A stretch of 64,000 bases of DNA from Hippopus hippopus (GCA_946811185.2 OX328104.1:45926505-45990504); one strand, 5' to 3'; positions 20,405 to 30,764 are shown, counted from the stretch's first letter. Program-made: numbers and translations. Notes: a model not told the origin generated them from the letters alone.

Positions 20405-20575
20405 TCGTCGTTACAACTCCGGATTCTGTGGTAAAGGGTTAACGGCGCGGAGGATAAAGCGCTTGAAAACATTTTGAGAAAAGGGGACAGTGTTGATAAC
20501 CACCATCTTCTTCTTTTCTTATATTCTGTTTAGAGGCTTTTTCCTGGAGATCACTAAAATGGGATTGTTTGTTAC
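20405..20575 (+). mobile_element. Pal-F end plus a second Pal-F piece
   Basis: TCGTTACAACTCCGGATTC and GTGGTAAAGGGTTAA (to 20442) are a Pal-F right end. A further piece with a decayed hairpin (GTGTTGATAACCACCATC) and GGGATTGTTTGTTAC follows. Confidence 0.55.
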
Positions 20576-20589
20576 AAGGCTGAGCACAC

Positions 20590-20775
20590 TGCCTTGGTAG
20601 ACGACTGACTGGCTGACTGGCGTACGGACTGACTGACCGAATGACTAAATGAAAGATGACTAACGCCCGCCCGATCGCCCGACCGACCGACCGACCGATC
20701 AATCGAGCAACCGAATAAATGAAGGACGACTGAGTTATTGAATGATTGATTAAATGACTGAATGACACTTGCTTT
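20590..20775. repeat. CTGA/CCGA tetranucleotide repeat
   Basis: Changes from (CTGACTGG)n to (GACC)n to (AATGATTGA)-like words. A minus-strand ORF across it is an artefact. Confidence 0.8.
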
Positions 20776-21055
20776 ACTTTGATTGTTTCTCCTTAGTTAA
20801 CGTGTACTACTTGTAGACTGCCATTACGTACTTGGTTTATTGCAGGTTATTTCTATTAGCGATGGCAATATTTATTATCAGGATGTTATCTGTGCCAATT
20901 TGTATAATCTATAATGGACAGCAACTTGTACTATAGGTGATAATAGGTGATTAGAACATCAAGTGATATGCGTAATTATATATCTACCTAGCACATACAG
21001 TCATACAATGGTCATCCAGAACAGAATAGAACATGTACTGATGGGACTTGGACTA
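20776..21055. other. No recognisable feature
   Basis: Only a short imperfect direct repeat ATAGGTGATAATAGGTGATT near 20934. Confidence 0.4.
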
Positions 21056-21057
21056 TA

Positions 21058-21225
21058 TGGCTTGCAATCCGCGAAAAGGGGCATTCGGACATTTGCGTAA
21101 AGTGTTGTCTAGGGTCAGCCTGCACAGTCCGCGCAGGCTAATCCGAGATGGCTTTTTACGACTATATTAGATTTTGTGCTACAGTAGACTTGCGAAAAAC
21201 AGAAAATCACATAAATACGGAAAGT
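21058..21225. mobile_element. Pal-C, left two thirds
   Basis: TGGCTTGCAATCCGCGAAAA with TA before it, a first palindrome GGTCAGCCTGCACAGTCCG, the spacer TTTTGTGCTACAGTAGACTTG and ATACGGAAAGT. The sequence then switches to Pal-A. Confidence 0.75.
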
Positions 21226-21500
21226 CATTGCTTAATTAGGGATCCATAAAATTCACTTTGTCTTACAAACGACAGGATCATGGAGTAGAATGGCACTTTT
21301 ACATGCAGAAAATTGACCAATAGCAAAAATCCATTGTCTATAACAATCGACTGAATCATGAGGTAGACTGTTCTTTTAACGTGCAAAAAATTGATAGACC
21401 AATAGCAGAAAGTTTCGGCCCAGGACAGCCTGCGAGGACTGCGCAGGCTTACCTGGGTCGAAACTTTTTGTCAGATACATTAAGCCCCCTTTTTACATGC
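21226..21500 (+). mobile_element. Two joined Pal-A fragments
   Basis: Pal-A middle (GGATCCATAAAATTCAC to CAATAGCAAAAA, about 21335) is followed by a second middle (ATCGACTGAATCATGAGG) with palindrome and CATTAAGCCCCC. The left end is replaced by Pal-C. Confidence 0.65.
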
Positions 21501-21627
21501 TTCATATATTTATAGCTTGTTTAATCTTAAATATTCCAGTTTGCATAGGAAACTTGATGTTGGTTAGCATTTCTTTTTGATCAAGAAATGAAGTCGGGAT
21601 GAATGTATTCGTGCAATGCATAGAAGC

Positions 21628-21855
21628 CGCGCTATGGCAAAAAGGGCATTTAATGCATCTCTGTGAGGCATTATACCAAACAAGTCATCATATTATTATG
21701 GATCCATAAAAACACTTTATCTTACAACCGACTCAATCATGGGGTAGCATAGTGCTTGGCCATGCAGAAAATTGGTCACTAGCAAAAAGTTTTGACCCAG
21801 ATCAGCCTGCACAGGCTAACCTGAGCCGATACTCTTTGCAGATGCATTAAAATCC
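21628..21855 (+). mobile_element. Pal-A copy
   Basis: GCGCTATGGCAAAAAGGGC, TTAATGCATCTCTGTGAGG, ACAACCGACTCAATCATGG and a shortened palindrome (CAGCCTGCACAGGCTAACC). The right end is cut by Pal-D. Confidence 0.7.
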
Positions 21856-21856
21856 C

Positions 21857-22013
21857 TGAGAACATTCTTAGTCTTATTCTCAAGAATTTTCTGAATTTGA
21901 GAATAACACAACCTCTGATTAGCTAAACCATTTGGTTTAGCCAATCAGAAGTTATGTTAGTTTCTGAATCCAGAATGAGACGAAGAATGAAACTAAAAAT
22001 TGTTTGCGAATAA
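21857..22013. mobile_element. Pal-D copy, left end short
   Basis: GAACATTCTTAGTCTTATTC, apex TAAACCATTTGGTTTAGCC (perfect 18-bp foldback), then a diverging right arm to TTTGCGAATA. Confidence 0.7.
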
Positions 22014-22288
22014 CAACATTTTTTGGTCCAGAACATTTTTATTACAAACATAACACCTTAAACACTGGCCAATGCGGAACCCCAGTACAAGTGTATACAG
22101 CTAAGTAGCTGACAGAGAATTTTACTAGCTTTTGCTAATGCACTTGACAGTAAACTAATTAACAAAGCCATCAACTTGACGGTATACTTAGAACTGTACT
22201 TGAGAGGTTGGTAAAGTCTCTGAACAAATGAGAACAGATGAAACACATTTAACGCTTCAAATGCCGAGCTCAACGTAAGTTGCTTTCT
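22014..22288. other. No recognisable feature
   Basis: A 71-codon minus-strand reading lies here without recognisable motifs. Confidence 0.35.
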
Positions 22289-22360
22289 ACGGATAGTATA
22301 GATCCAAGATCAGACTGCACAGAACGTGTAGTCTGATCTTTGGTCTACACTATCCGAAAA
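22289..22360. mobile_element. Pal-B core
   Basis: GGATAGTATAGATCC to GGTCTACACTATCC around the palindrome AGACTGCACAGAACGTGTAG. The outer borders GGATAGT / ACTATCC pair. Confidence 0.6.
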
Positions 22361-22650
22361 TTTAGTGGATACCGCTATCCTGAAAAAATAACTTTGATTT
22401 TTTTAGCTCTTTCTACCAAGTTGAAATATCTATACATGTAATTCGTTTATTTGACACACTAAGGTTAGAAGGAACAGCTGCAATAATCAGGTTAAACCAT
22501 TGTCTACTGTCTAGCTTGTGACATTGTCAAACTGAATTGATCCCTCCGGGTAATGTTGTGAATTTAGGCGTGTCACCCAGAGAGGCTAAGTGGTTAAGAT
22601 CAAGGTTTGGAATCGAGGGGTTGCTTTTATGTTAGAGCTGCGTGTAGATT

Positions 22651-22728
22651 TTGCATACGGCGTAGATTAATGTCAGGCTGCACAGAGCATGCAGTCCGAA
22701 TTTTTGATCTACGCTAATGCATCGAAAA
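22651..22728. mobile_element. Pal-B core, decayed
   Basis: GGCGTAGATTAATGTCAGGC and GCAGTCCGAATTTTTGATC keep the family order, with several mismatches between arms. Confidence 0.45.
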
Positions 22729-22779
22729 TAGTCCAAATTATTAAAATGGCAGCGGAAGAGATCAGGGTTGAGCCAAAAT

Positions 22780-23082
22780 GAGTCATGCTCTCTAAAAAAG
22801 GGGCCTAATTCACCTGTAAAAACTGTCGACCCATGTCAGCCCGCGCGCTGACAGGAGCCGAAACTTTTAGCCATCTTAAATTTTATTTTTACGTGTCCAA
22901 TGACTCATATAATCAATCGGTTTTCTTAACAAACTGCATTTTGTGTATCCATGAAAATGTAATGACTTGCTTGGTATAGTGTATCACGGAGATGCCTTGA
23001 ACCCCCTGCGGGAATTGCGCCGCTGAGGTGGGTCGATACGTTTTGCCGATGCGTTAAATCACTTTTTCACAGAGCATGGCTC
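22780..23082 (-). mobile_element. Pal-A copy with a palindrome at each end
   Basis: GAGTCATGCTC to GAGCATGGCTC. A decayed GC palindrome lies at about 22832-22862 and a second one (CTGCGGGAATTGCGCCGCTGAGG) at about 23007-23030. Normal copies have one. Confidence 0.65.
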
Positions 23083-23149
23083 ATGTTCATTCGACCTGTT
23101 TCCATGGCTAAAAATACAATCTACTGAATCTAAAAATGTTTCTCTTTAT

Positions 23150-23275
23150 TTCATAGGCTTGACTACTATTGATCCGAGATGAAACTGCGCGTTCTGTGCA
23201 CTCTGATCTTGATCTACATCGTCTGCAAAGGCCGTTGTTATCGCCTATGATGCTTAAAATGTTAAGCGTAATGCC
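23150..23275. mobile_element. Pal-B subfamily 2
   Basis: AGGCTTGACTACTATTGATCC, palindrome with several mismatches, then CATCGTCTGCAAAGGCCG and TTATCGCCTATG, shared with 17838-17950. Confidence 0.5.
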
Positions 23276-23429
23276 CGTATAATTTAGAAACAATCATCTT
23301 CGCTTGAAGCTAATTACGTAATGATCAATACTGACAAAATACCCTGAAAAGTATAATTTAGAGCCTCGAATAAGTGTAGTATCGTATTTCTTTACCTTTT
23401 ATCTCTTCTAAGCGTTAGAAGTTGTTTTT

Positions 23430-23505
23430 TTGTAGACTGTTAAAGTCAAGATCAGAATGCATAGAAATTGCAGTTCAATCTTACACGGTCCGCCTCTTGA
23501 TTTTA
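23430..23505. mobile_element. Pal-B core, decayed
   Basis: GTAGACTGTTAAAGTCAAGATCAG with CAGTTCAATCTTACACGGTCCG. It abuts Pal-E. Confidence 0.45.
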
Positions 23506-23510
23506 AACTT

Positions 23511-23880
23511 TAAAGAAACAATAGCTGCCAAAAGTAAATAAAGCGGATGTTGAAATGCATTTAGATTTAAATCATGTCTTTAAAAAGTATGGACATGACT
23601 ATGAAGATGCAATTCTGTTATTGTACGGTTGGTCCACGTGTTAGTCGCTGGCAGAGAAATTACTTTCAAAACTAAGTTAAAAGTTGCCAGGTCACTCTAT
23701 CTTTTGTTTACTTTTTGCCTGATTTTAAAATTCATTTTTCTGCCAGTGACTAACACTTTGATCTACCACGCAATTACAAATTGTCTTCCTCACAATATTT
23801 TTCATATTTTTACACGGTCTGATTTAAATTTAAATGCATTTAAAGCTTGCATTTTTTTCCCGCTATTGCGCCTTTAGTCG
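23511..23880 (+). mobile_element. Pal-E MITE
   Basis: CCAAAAGTAAATAAAGCGG, GTTAGTCGCTGGCAGAGAAA and its partner TTTCTGCCAGTGACTAACA, then AAATTTAAATGCATTT and GCGCCTTTA at the end. The central part carries GTCACTCTATCTTTTG as in the copy at 52.3 kb. Confidence 0.75.
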
Positions 23881-23945
23881 AAATTTCTCTTCAATTACAG
23901 ACAGATTGTATCTTTGGTCTTTGTGGGTATCATGAAAAGACAAAT

Positions 23946-24206
23946 GAGCCACGCTCTCAGAAAAGGGGGCTTAATGCATCTCCGTGATCTGTGATACCAA
24001 GCAAGCAATCACATACTTATGGATCTGTAATAGCCACTCATTTTTACAACCGATTTAATCATGAGGTAGACTGGTCCTTGGACATACAGAAAATTGACCC
24101 ATAGCGAAAAGTTTCGGCCCAGGTTAGCCTGCGCGGACTGCGCAGGCTGACCTGGGTCGATACTTTTCGCAGATGCATGAAGCCCCATTTTCACAGAGCA
24201 TGGCTC
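23946..24206 (+). mobile_element. Pal-A MITE with AAAT target duplication
   Basis: GAGCCACGCTC to GCATGGCTC, with AAAT at 23942-23945 and 24207-24210. The palindrome AGCCTGCGCGGACTGCGCAG is intact. Confidence 0.9.
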
Positions 24207-24216
24207 AAATATATGT

Positions 24217-24471
24217 GAGCCATGCTGTGGTAAAGGCGGGCTTAATGCATCTCCGTGATGCATGATACCAAGTAATCCATCACATACTTATGGATACATA
24301 AAAGCCGCTTTTTTTTTAACATTTGATTTAATCATGAGGTAAACTTAGCCATGGACATACAGAAAATTGACCAACGGCGAAAATGTCCGACCCAGGCAGC
24401 CTGGATGGACTGTGCAGGCTGACCTGGTTCGATACTTTTTGCAGATGCATTAAGCCCCATTTTCATGACTC
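24217..24471 (+). mobile_element. Pal-A MITE, tandem neighbour
   Basis: GAGCCATGCTG to CATGACTC, 10 bp after the previous copy and in the same orientation, flanked by ATGT / ATAT. The palindrome has decayed on its left arm. Confidence 0.8.
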
Positions 24472-24570
24472 ATATCTTTTGAACGATGTAGTCAAGTCAT
24501 ATAAGGTAATCTGTAAAAATTACCTAGTTATTACAATTCTCGGACTACTTGAGCCGGATCATGTCAGAAT

Positions 24571-24645
24571 ATTGGACAGTGTAGGTCTAAGATCAGACTG
24601 CACGGTCTGTACAGTCTGATCTGAATCTGTATTGTCTGCAGAAGT
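24571..24645. mobile_element. Pal-B core
   Basis: TTGGACAGTGTAGGTCTAAG to ATCTGTATTGTCTGCAG around CAGACTGCACGGTCTGTACAG. Confidence 0.6.
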
Positions 24646-24792
24646 GATAAAACTTATCCTTAACTGTAAGGGTCGGCACGTGGAATAAATTTAAAACCTA
24701 TTATCGTAATTATCTTAGTAACAACTTTGTTCACAAGCCCAGTATGTATTCCCTGTGCGTTTGGGACGAATTTTGTCTCTTCTAGAAGTTAA

Positions 24793-24999
24793 CCATTAGG
24801 CTGCTAAGCGCGACTCACTGACCTTTTGCAGACAGTGTAGATCAAGATCAGACTGCACAGAACGTGCAGTCTGATCTTGGATCTACACTTTTCGATAAGG
24901 AGATATTATTCCCCAAAACACAACTTTGAAAAAGCAATATTTGGGTTTTTACTATCGACTGATTGAAAACTTCATTTTAGTTATTTAGCAGGATGCGGG
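24793..24999 (+). mobile_element. Pal-B MITE, full length, TTAA-flanked
   Basis: TTAA (24789-24792) and CCATTAGGCTGC at the left; AGCAGGATGCGGG and TTAA (25000-25003) at the right. The palindrome is perfect over 14-bp arms. Confidence 0.9.
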
Positions 25000-25013
25000 T
25001 TAATGGATCCTAG

Positions 25014-25148
25014 TCTGTATTCACCAAACATTCTGAAGAACATTCTCGATACTATTCTCCAGAACTTTTTAAAGGTCAGAAGTTGTGTTACTTTTAATTC
25101 TAGAAAATCTCAGACATAAAGACAAGGAATCTTCTTGTGAATACGGCT
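25014..25148. mobile_element. Pal-D copy with deleted apex
   Basis: TGTATTCACCAAACATTCTG, then AAGGTCAGAAGTTGTGTTAC, ending ATCTTCTTGTGAATACGGC. The TGATTGGCTAAACC half of the apex is missing. Confidence 0.65.
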
Positions 25149-25273
25149 GTGGCCATACTTAATTTCTATTCACCTGTTATTTAGTCTATCTCTCTCTCCA
25201 GTTTACTGTGGTTTAAAGAATCTTCTTGTGAATACGGCTCTGGCCGTACTTAATTTCTATTCACCTGTTATTT

Positions 25274-25315
<42 letters not shown>

Positions 25316-25335
25316 GTTTACTGTGGTGTAACAGT
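25127..25335. repeat. Two-copy tandem duplication with CT tract
   Basis: GAATCTTCTTGTGAATACGG to CTCCAGTTTACTGTGG occurs at 25127 and again at 25218. The second unit is longer because its (CT)n is expanded (25284-25312). The unit begins inside the right end of Pal-D. Confidence 0.85.
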
Positions 25336-25589
25336 ATTTTGGTTATGTCATTGTGGCATATGGAATAAATCTAAAGTCTATTACCCTAAGTTTGCTAATA
25401 ACCAGCCCATTTCCGCCTCTCCCACTCCAGTCTGGTATGCATGTCACTTCTAACTAACTCCTGTAATTATCACTTTTAATAACTTTAAACTCTTTCTGCT
25501 TTGTGTGAGTGTGTGTGATTCAGTTAAGGTTGTTTTCATTGGTAATTCGGTTAAGTCATCAGCGCATGCGGAATGAATAAAATATATAA

Positions 25590-25842
25590 GCCGTGAAAAG
25601 GAGGCTTAATGCATCTGCGAAAAGTATCGACCCAGGTCAGCCTGCGTAGTCCGTGCAGGCTGACCTGGGCCGAAATTTTTCGCTATGGGTCAATTTTCTG
25701 TTTGTCAAAGGACCAATCTGCCTCATGATTAAGTCGGTCATTGAAAAAAGTGCCTCCTCTGGATCCATAATTATGTGATGACTTGGGGTAGTATCGTGTA
25801 TAAGGGAGATGCATTAAGCCCCATTTTGCCAGAGTACGGCTC
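25590..25842 (-). mobile_element. Pal-A copy
   Basis: GTGAAAAGGAGGCTTAATGC, palindrome AGCCTGCGTAGTCCGTGCAG (changed on both arms at corresponding positions), right end CCAGAGTACGGCTC. The first bases are lost. Confidence 0.8.
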
Positions 25843-26577
25843 ATATGTTACCGTAAGTATCCTGATGAATAACTAACTTTCGTTTCGGTAGCCCAATATA
25901 TATTCGTTTGATAATTATGACGAATTATGTTGTCACCTTAGAAAGAAAGTTCTATCTAACATTTTAATAAAAATGAAGATTTTTGCCTTTTCTGAGATGG
26001 CATCATTCCATGCAACTTGATTGTGTCTTTTCTGGTTTGAATGTGTACCATGTTAGCCAGTATATCCAAATCTTCCTTTTTGGCGTGGAGTTAAGATATT
26101 TTTTTGCTTAGTATTAGATTATGTAGTCTTATACAAACAAATTATCACCAAAATTGTCCTACTAAACGAAATATTTCTTTAATGTCTTTTAACTTTAAAT
26201 GTTCATTTACCTGTTTTCTAATCAACATTTTTTTACTTCCAGGATTAAGAACGTTTACGGTATTATTTTGGTTATTTCATTTTGGTGTGTTGAGTCAATT
26301 CAAAGTCTATTACTGTTATTATAAAACAACCCTCATCTGCCTTTGTAACCCCAATCCAGTTTGTGTGTCCTAGTCATTTCGAAATCTTTCTCACCCTAAG
26401 TATGCATTTACCCTCGGAGAGCTTTTTGTTTTGGAAACGGGGAATGGCGGGGTTCAATATAAAGTCAATTTGGATAAGCTGTGGGTTATGCAATTGTTGC
26501 CGGTACTTCTAATGGCGTAATGCACATCAGTAATGACGCACAAAATTCTCTCCAAACCGCTGGCCGTATTCGCTTTA
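25843..26577. other. No family member; diverged repeat module
   Basis: TATTTTGGTTATTTCATTTTGG and CAAAGTCTATTACTGTTATTAT (about 26267-26330) resemble 25333-25420 (TATTTTGGTTATGTCATTG, AAAGTCTATTACCC). This suggests an old duplicated module of about 130 bp. Confidence 0.4.
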
Positions 26578-26668
26578 TTTGCCCTGAGGAGTCACGTTTG
26601 AATTGTCGTCTGCAATTGCTTTTACGTTAGACTAATATAAAATATTGTCGTCTGGTAACGACTTAAAA
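26578..26668 (-). mobile_element. Pal-F fragment
   Basis: TTTGAATTGTCGTCTGCAATTGC and AATATTGTCGTCTGGTAACG match the Pal-F inner part and end. There is no hairpin. Confidence 0.4.
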
Positions 26669-27136
26669 AGATGGCTTAACTCTTACTCACGGACAAGACT
26701 TTTTGCTGCCACGAACCAAACATGGACGCAATAAGGATTTGACTGCATAACTTGCGTATGTTAATGATTACAAGTCATATACTTTATCGATTGACACTTC
26801 AATGTTGTAGAATCATAACGTCGAACATGTTACATACGACTTTATATGATGCATACATATTTTGAAATTGCATTTAAACCTCTATCATTCTATAGAAATT
26901 TCGTCCAAATCGGACCCTGTTATTTTGACAAAACCGGCTCTTTAAAGGGTCTAAAGTGAAAGGTTGTTGTTTTAATATTTTTTTTTTAAGTTTTCTTGAA
27001 ACATTACCTTTTCACAAGTTTAAGATCTTGTCATTCTAAGGCATCAAATTATTTTGCTGAGTAAGACCTCAGATACCGCCATAATATCGTTGAAAACTAA
27101 TTTAAGTGTAAAAAAACAACCTGCAAATTATAGACT
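26669..27136. other. No recognisable feature
   Basis: AT-rich, with a T-run near 26978. No repeat or gene is recognised. Confidence 0.4.
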
Positions 27137-27334
27137 CCAACCCTTTATCAAACAAAATGGTATTTTCATTAGTCGGTTAAAAAAAACTGTGGGAATAGGG
27201 AAAATACCGATCATCAGCATTTTCCCTTTTCCAACGATCTTTTTCTACTCTTTTAAAAAAATTCTAAGTCACAATAAATTTGTCGTGTGAAGATGCTTTC
27301 GCTATGGATGTGTCTAATATTGTTTAGTAAAGGG
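27137..27334 (-). mobile_element. Pal-F copy, nearly complete
   Basis: AACCCTTTATCAAACAAAATGG left end, hairpin (ATCATCAGCATTTTCCC), inner AATAAATTTGTCGTGTGAAG and right end TTTAGTAAAGGG with TTAA at 27335-27338. Confidence 0.7.
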
Positions 27335-27338
27335 TTAA

Positions 27339-27802
27339 AAACGAGAGAGAAAACGTAAAATTAATAAGCATAAGATTACTTTTGGCAAGCTGGCATAGAC
27401 AGTATTCCACGGTCGTGTGTTGAAACAAGGGTTTTTGGAAATGCCTCAAACAAATTAAAGAACATTATTTGACGCTGCTTGATTATACGGGTCGGGTTTT
27501 TACAAGCCTGTATAGAATGAGAAATGTTTTGATCGAACATGTGCTCGTAAGTCGGCCAATGCGTTTTTCTGTCTATATATGTTGTTCCATTCGTTTAATC
27601 GCCAGACTCTTGCTCAGGAGATATTTATTCGTTTCACACTAGTAAATAACTCTGACAGGTTCACTATTATTTAAGTTAAGCCTACATGGACGTTCTGGTC
27701 GCCTGTCTTTGCAAAAGATAACCGGAAGTGAAAACGCGCAGGGTAATCTAGAATTGTGAAAGCAATATTCCTTTCAAAGGTTTTTTGTTTGTTTGGATAG
27801 GT
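27339..27802. other. No recognisable feature
   Basis: No repeat family or coding signal seen. Confidence 0.4.
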
Positions 27803-27935
27803 GGTTTTTTTTTTAAATACCGATTTCAGCAATATTTGTCATACCAGCGATATCCCGCTTCCTCGTGTCTTCCCTGGGTTTTATCAATACTAGGCTTGGA
27901 CTTTATACATTGCCGTCTCTAAGGACACTTTCAAG
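27803..27935 (-). mobile_element. Old SINE 3' part
   Basis: Minus strand reads AAGCCTAGTATTGATAAAACCC, then GCGGGATATCGCTG and AATATTGCTGAAATCGG, the order of the SINE tail, diverged. Confidence 0.45.
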
Positions 27936-28415
27936 TGATCAGTTTTCACTTCGAACAAAATTTCTTGATGATTAATTATCGCTTAACAATTGAATCGCAG
28001 ATCATTTTGGTGAATTGAAATAAGGTTTAAACCACAAAGAATTTTTCAATAAACCGTCATAACTTTAGTTTATCTAAAGGGAAATATTTTGTAATCTTTA
28101 TCAGTATATTAATTAAAAATATCAGTCCATTTTCAAACTACTCGTAATTCGGAATATCCGATTTGACAATTTTACTTAAGTAATCGCTTATACCGAACAA
28201 AATTCTTGACAATTAATCGTTGCTTAACCATTGAATCACAGATCGTTTCGATAACTTGAAATGAGTTTTAAACGACAAAGCAAATGTTCGATAAACCATT
28301 TAACACTTTAGTTTATCTAAAAGAATTTATTTTGTAATTTTAAATTAGCATATTTATTCATTTTCAATGTCCAAACTAATTTGGAACATCCGACTTGACA
28401 GTTTTATCTCAGAGC
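27930..28415. repeat. Two-copy tandem duplication, about 243-bp unit
   Basis: CGAACAAAATTTCTTGATGATTAAT ... GACAATTTTACTTAAG (first unit, to about 28172) aligns with CGAACAAAATTCTTGACAATTAAT ... GACAGTTTTATCTCAG (second). Many substitutions show that it is old. Confidence 0.7.
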
Positions 28416-28509
28416 CTGTTTTCAATGCCTGATCACACATATGTTACAAAATAGAGAAAGGCTGAACTCGGTTAACTAAGAACAGCAGACAGACGATTTT
28501 TTCGACCTC

Positions 28510-28582
28510 ATTTGAAAACATTTTCACAAACGAGAAAATTGCAAATGATAAGGACTTCCTTCTTTCCCCATAACATTTTCAT
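28510..28582 (-). mobile_element. Pal-F hairpin remnant
   Basis: TTTGAAAACATTTTCACAAACG to CCCCATAACATTTTCATG, with a decayed stem. Confidence 0.35.
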
Positions 28583-28654
28583 GAATATTTAGGCATCAAA
28601 ACCTCAATTCAATGCCATTATTTATTTCTGCACGGATATTTAAAAATTCTCGTT

Positions 28655-29420
28655 GGTGCTTTAATCCGAAGGTTTACTGTCAGTCGTTCAATGTTCCGGA
28701 ACAGCTCTTTTCACTAGTATACACTTGTATGTATAACCCGAAGGTCTATTCCCACCCTTCAGTGCTTTGATTCCAAGTTTCACTATAACATGAATGTTAC
28801 GGAACAGCATTTGTCTTCAATTTACGTGGATATATATCTGAGAATCCCGCCCGTTTTTGCTATGATCTAAATGTACACTTTAACTATACTGTTACGAACA
28901 GCTTTTGTCGGCAGTGTATATGCAGTTGTATCTTAGTCGGAAGATCTATTTCCGCCTTGCAGTGCTTTTATCAGTACATCGTCAATTCGATGTTATAAAA
29001 CAGCTTTTGTCTGCAGTTTACATACAGTTAAAGGGTTTATGTGTAACCTGATGGTCATTTCCCGTCCTTAAGTGCTTTGATTCCAAGATACACTGTAACT
29101 ACATCATACATACAATTATATGTTATCCCTCCCTTCAGTGCTTTGATTTCAAGGTACTGTATAACATCAGTGTTAACCTTAGGCCGCTTAGCGCAACTCA
29201 AGACGCTTTTGCGGACAGTGTAGATTAAGATCAGACTGCACAGAACGTGCAGTCTGATCTTAATCTACACTGTCCGATAAGGAGATATTTTTCTCCAAAA
29301 AATTAACTATGAAATTGCAATATTTGGTTTTTATTACTATTGTCTCGGAAGTTTCATGTAACTCATTCAGCAGGTTATGGGTTAAGAAACACCCTTTGTC
29401 TGCAGTTCGCAGTCGGTGTA
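28655..29420. repeat. About 105-bp tandem array split by Pal-B
   Basis: Units contain CAGTGCTTTGATTCCAAG and GGAACAGCTTTTGTCTGCAGTTTAC (at about 28760, 28865, 28970, 29070, 29135). The last unit is cut at 29172 and resumes at 29386 (GAAACACCCTTTGTCTGCAG) after a Pal-B insertion. Confidence 0.65.
29177..29381 (+). mobile_element. Pal-B MITE, full length, clean TTAA insertion
   Basis: TTAA at 29173-29176 and 29382-29385, ends CCTTAGGCCGC and GCAGGTTATGGG. The arms TTAAGATCAGACTGCAC and GTGCAGTCTGATCTTAA are perfectly complementary, more so than in other copies. Confidence 0.95.
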
Positions 29421-29427
29421 TATAATT

Positions 29428-29691
29428 GAGCCATGCTCTGGTGAAAGGGGGCTTAATGTATCACCGCGATACATGATACCGGCCCAAGTCATCACATAAT
29501 TATGGATCCATAATAGCCACTTTCTTAAATAACCAACTTAATCATGAGGTAGACTGGTCCTTTGACAAACAGAAAATTGACCAATAGCGAAAAGTTTCGG
29601 CCCAGGTCAGCCTGCGCGGACTGCGTAGGCTGACCTGGGTCGATACTTTTCGCAGATGCAGACGCAGCCCCCTTTTCACAGAGCACGGCTC
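29428..29691 (+). mobile_element. Pal-A MITE, full length
   Basis: GAGCCATGCTCTGGTG to CACAGAGCACGGCTC. The palindrome is AGCCTGCGCGGACTGCGTAG. A small CAGACG insertion lies before the right end. Confidence 0.85.
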
Positions 29692-29862
29692 ATATTCTGA
29701 CTGTCTATTGTTTCCAGGAACATTCCACCGGAAACAAAACGACAGATGTATGACATCTTGCCAGGTTAAACAAGAACTGCATCAAGTTGCAAATATTGCA
29801 CACACCCCGCTTTTGAGGCAAGGTTTAAGCCTAGAGCTCTTGTAATTTTGAGATGGTCAACT

Positions 29863-29960
29863 GTTAACAAATTACCAAACAATTCCAGGTTTTTTCCCTA
29901 TCTTGAAGAAGATTGCTTTTAAAAATATTATGAGAAATGGAGAAAATGCTGGTAATCAGA
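29863..29960 (-). mobile_element. Pal-F half
   Basis: TTAACAAATTACCAAACAATTCC end, then ATTATGAGAAATGGAGAAAATGC, stopping at the hairpin tip. Confidence 0.55.
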
Positions 29961-30154
29961 AAAATTGTTTGTAATAAGGGACTTGGAAACAGATGGAACG
30001 GGGCAGATAATTTTTTTAATGAATAATGAAACAAAAATGATTACGCTGGTTGACACTTTCGACATGCATGTGTCACTGTAACATATCACCCTCAACTTTT
30101 ACACCGAGACTGACAAGTATTTTAAAAACAAATTTCACTGGGTGAAACATAGAC

Positions 30155-30409
30155 GAGAGCAATGCTCTGAAGAAAGGTTGTTTAATGCATCTCCATGGTC
30201 CATTATACCACGCAAGTCATCACATAATAATGGATCTTTAAAATCCGTGTTGAATAATGAGACGGAATGGTTCTTTTTCATGCAAGGACATGAAAGTCCA
30301 TCAAGAGCAAAAGGTTTCGACACAGATTAGCCTGCGCGGACAGGATAGACTGACCTTGGTCGATACGTTTTGCAGATGCACTTAGCCCCTTTTTCACAAA
30401 GCATAGTTC
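30155..30409 (+). mobile_element. Pal-A copy
   Basis: GAGAGCAATGCTC to AAGCATAGTTC, TTAATGCATCTCCATGGTCC, ACAAAGCATAG. The right arm of the palindrome has decayed (AGCCTGCGCGGACAGGATAG). Confidence 0.75.
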
Positions 30410-30451
30410 ACGACTATTGGTTGCAATGTCAAAGTTGTTTTTTTTGCTTAA

Positions 30452-30673
30452 CTCTTTACCAAACGACAAACATTTTAGACTTGTCCAAATTTAAAGCATT
30501 TGCAGACGACAAAATAAACGTGACTCAAAAGTTGAAACCTGACTTTAGAAGGGTAGAAGACATTGTGGGAACAGGAGAAAATGCTGGTTACCAGCATTTT
30601 CTCCTTTTCCCACAATGTTTTCAGAAGGCTTCTTCCTCTGGGTCGTAAAAACCAGGGATTGTTTGGTAAAGGG
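30452..30673 (+). mobile_element. Pal-F MITE, reference-quality copy, TTAA-flanked
   Basis: TTAA at 30448-30451 and 30674-30677. The ends CTCTTTACCAAACGACAA and TTGTTTGGTAAAGGG are inverted over 13 bp. Landmarks in order: GACTTGTCCAAATTTAAAGC, GCAGACGACAAAATAAACG, GGGTAGAAGACATTGTGGG, a perfect hairpin (TGCTGGTTACCAGCA at its tip), GGGTCGTAAAAACC. No ORF is present. TTAA plus CYCTTT ends suggest piggyBac-type mobilisation. Confidence 0.9.
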
Positions 30674-30764
30674 TTAAACTTTCAAAGAGCTTCTTATAAA
30701 CACAAAAGCAAGACATAAGGGACAAATAAAAATTTTATACAGGATTTTTTTTGTGTGTGTGTGA

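Noticed and set aside
20439..20768. 109-residue ORF, minus strand
   Set aside because: Made of Pal-F remnants and a tetranucleotide repeat.
28655..29420. Possible CRISPR-like array
   Set aside because: Units are about 105 bp, diverged and without alternating repeat/spacer structure, and this is a eukaryotic genome.
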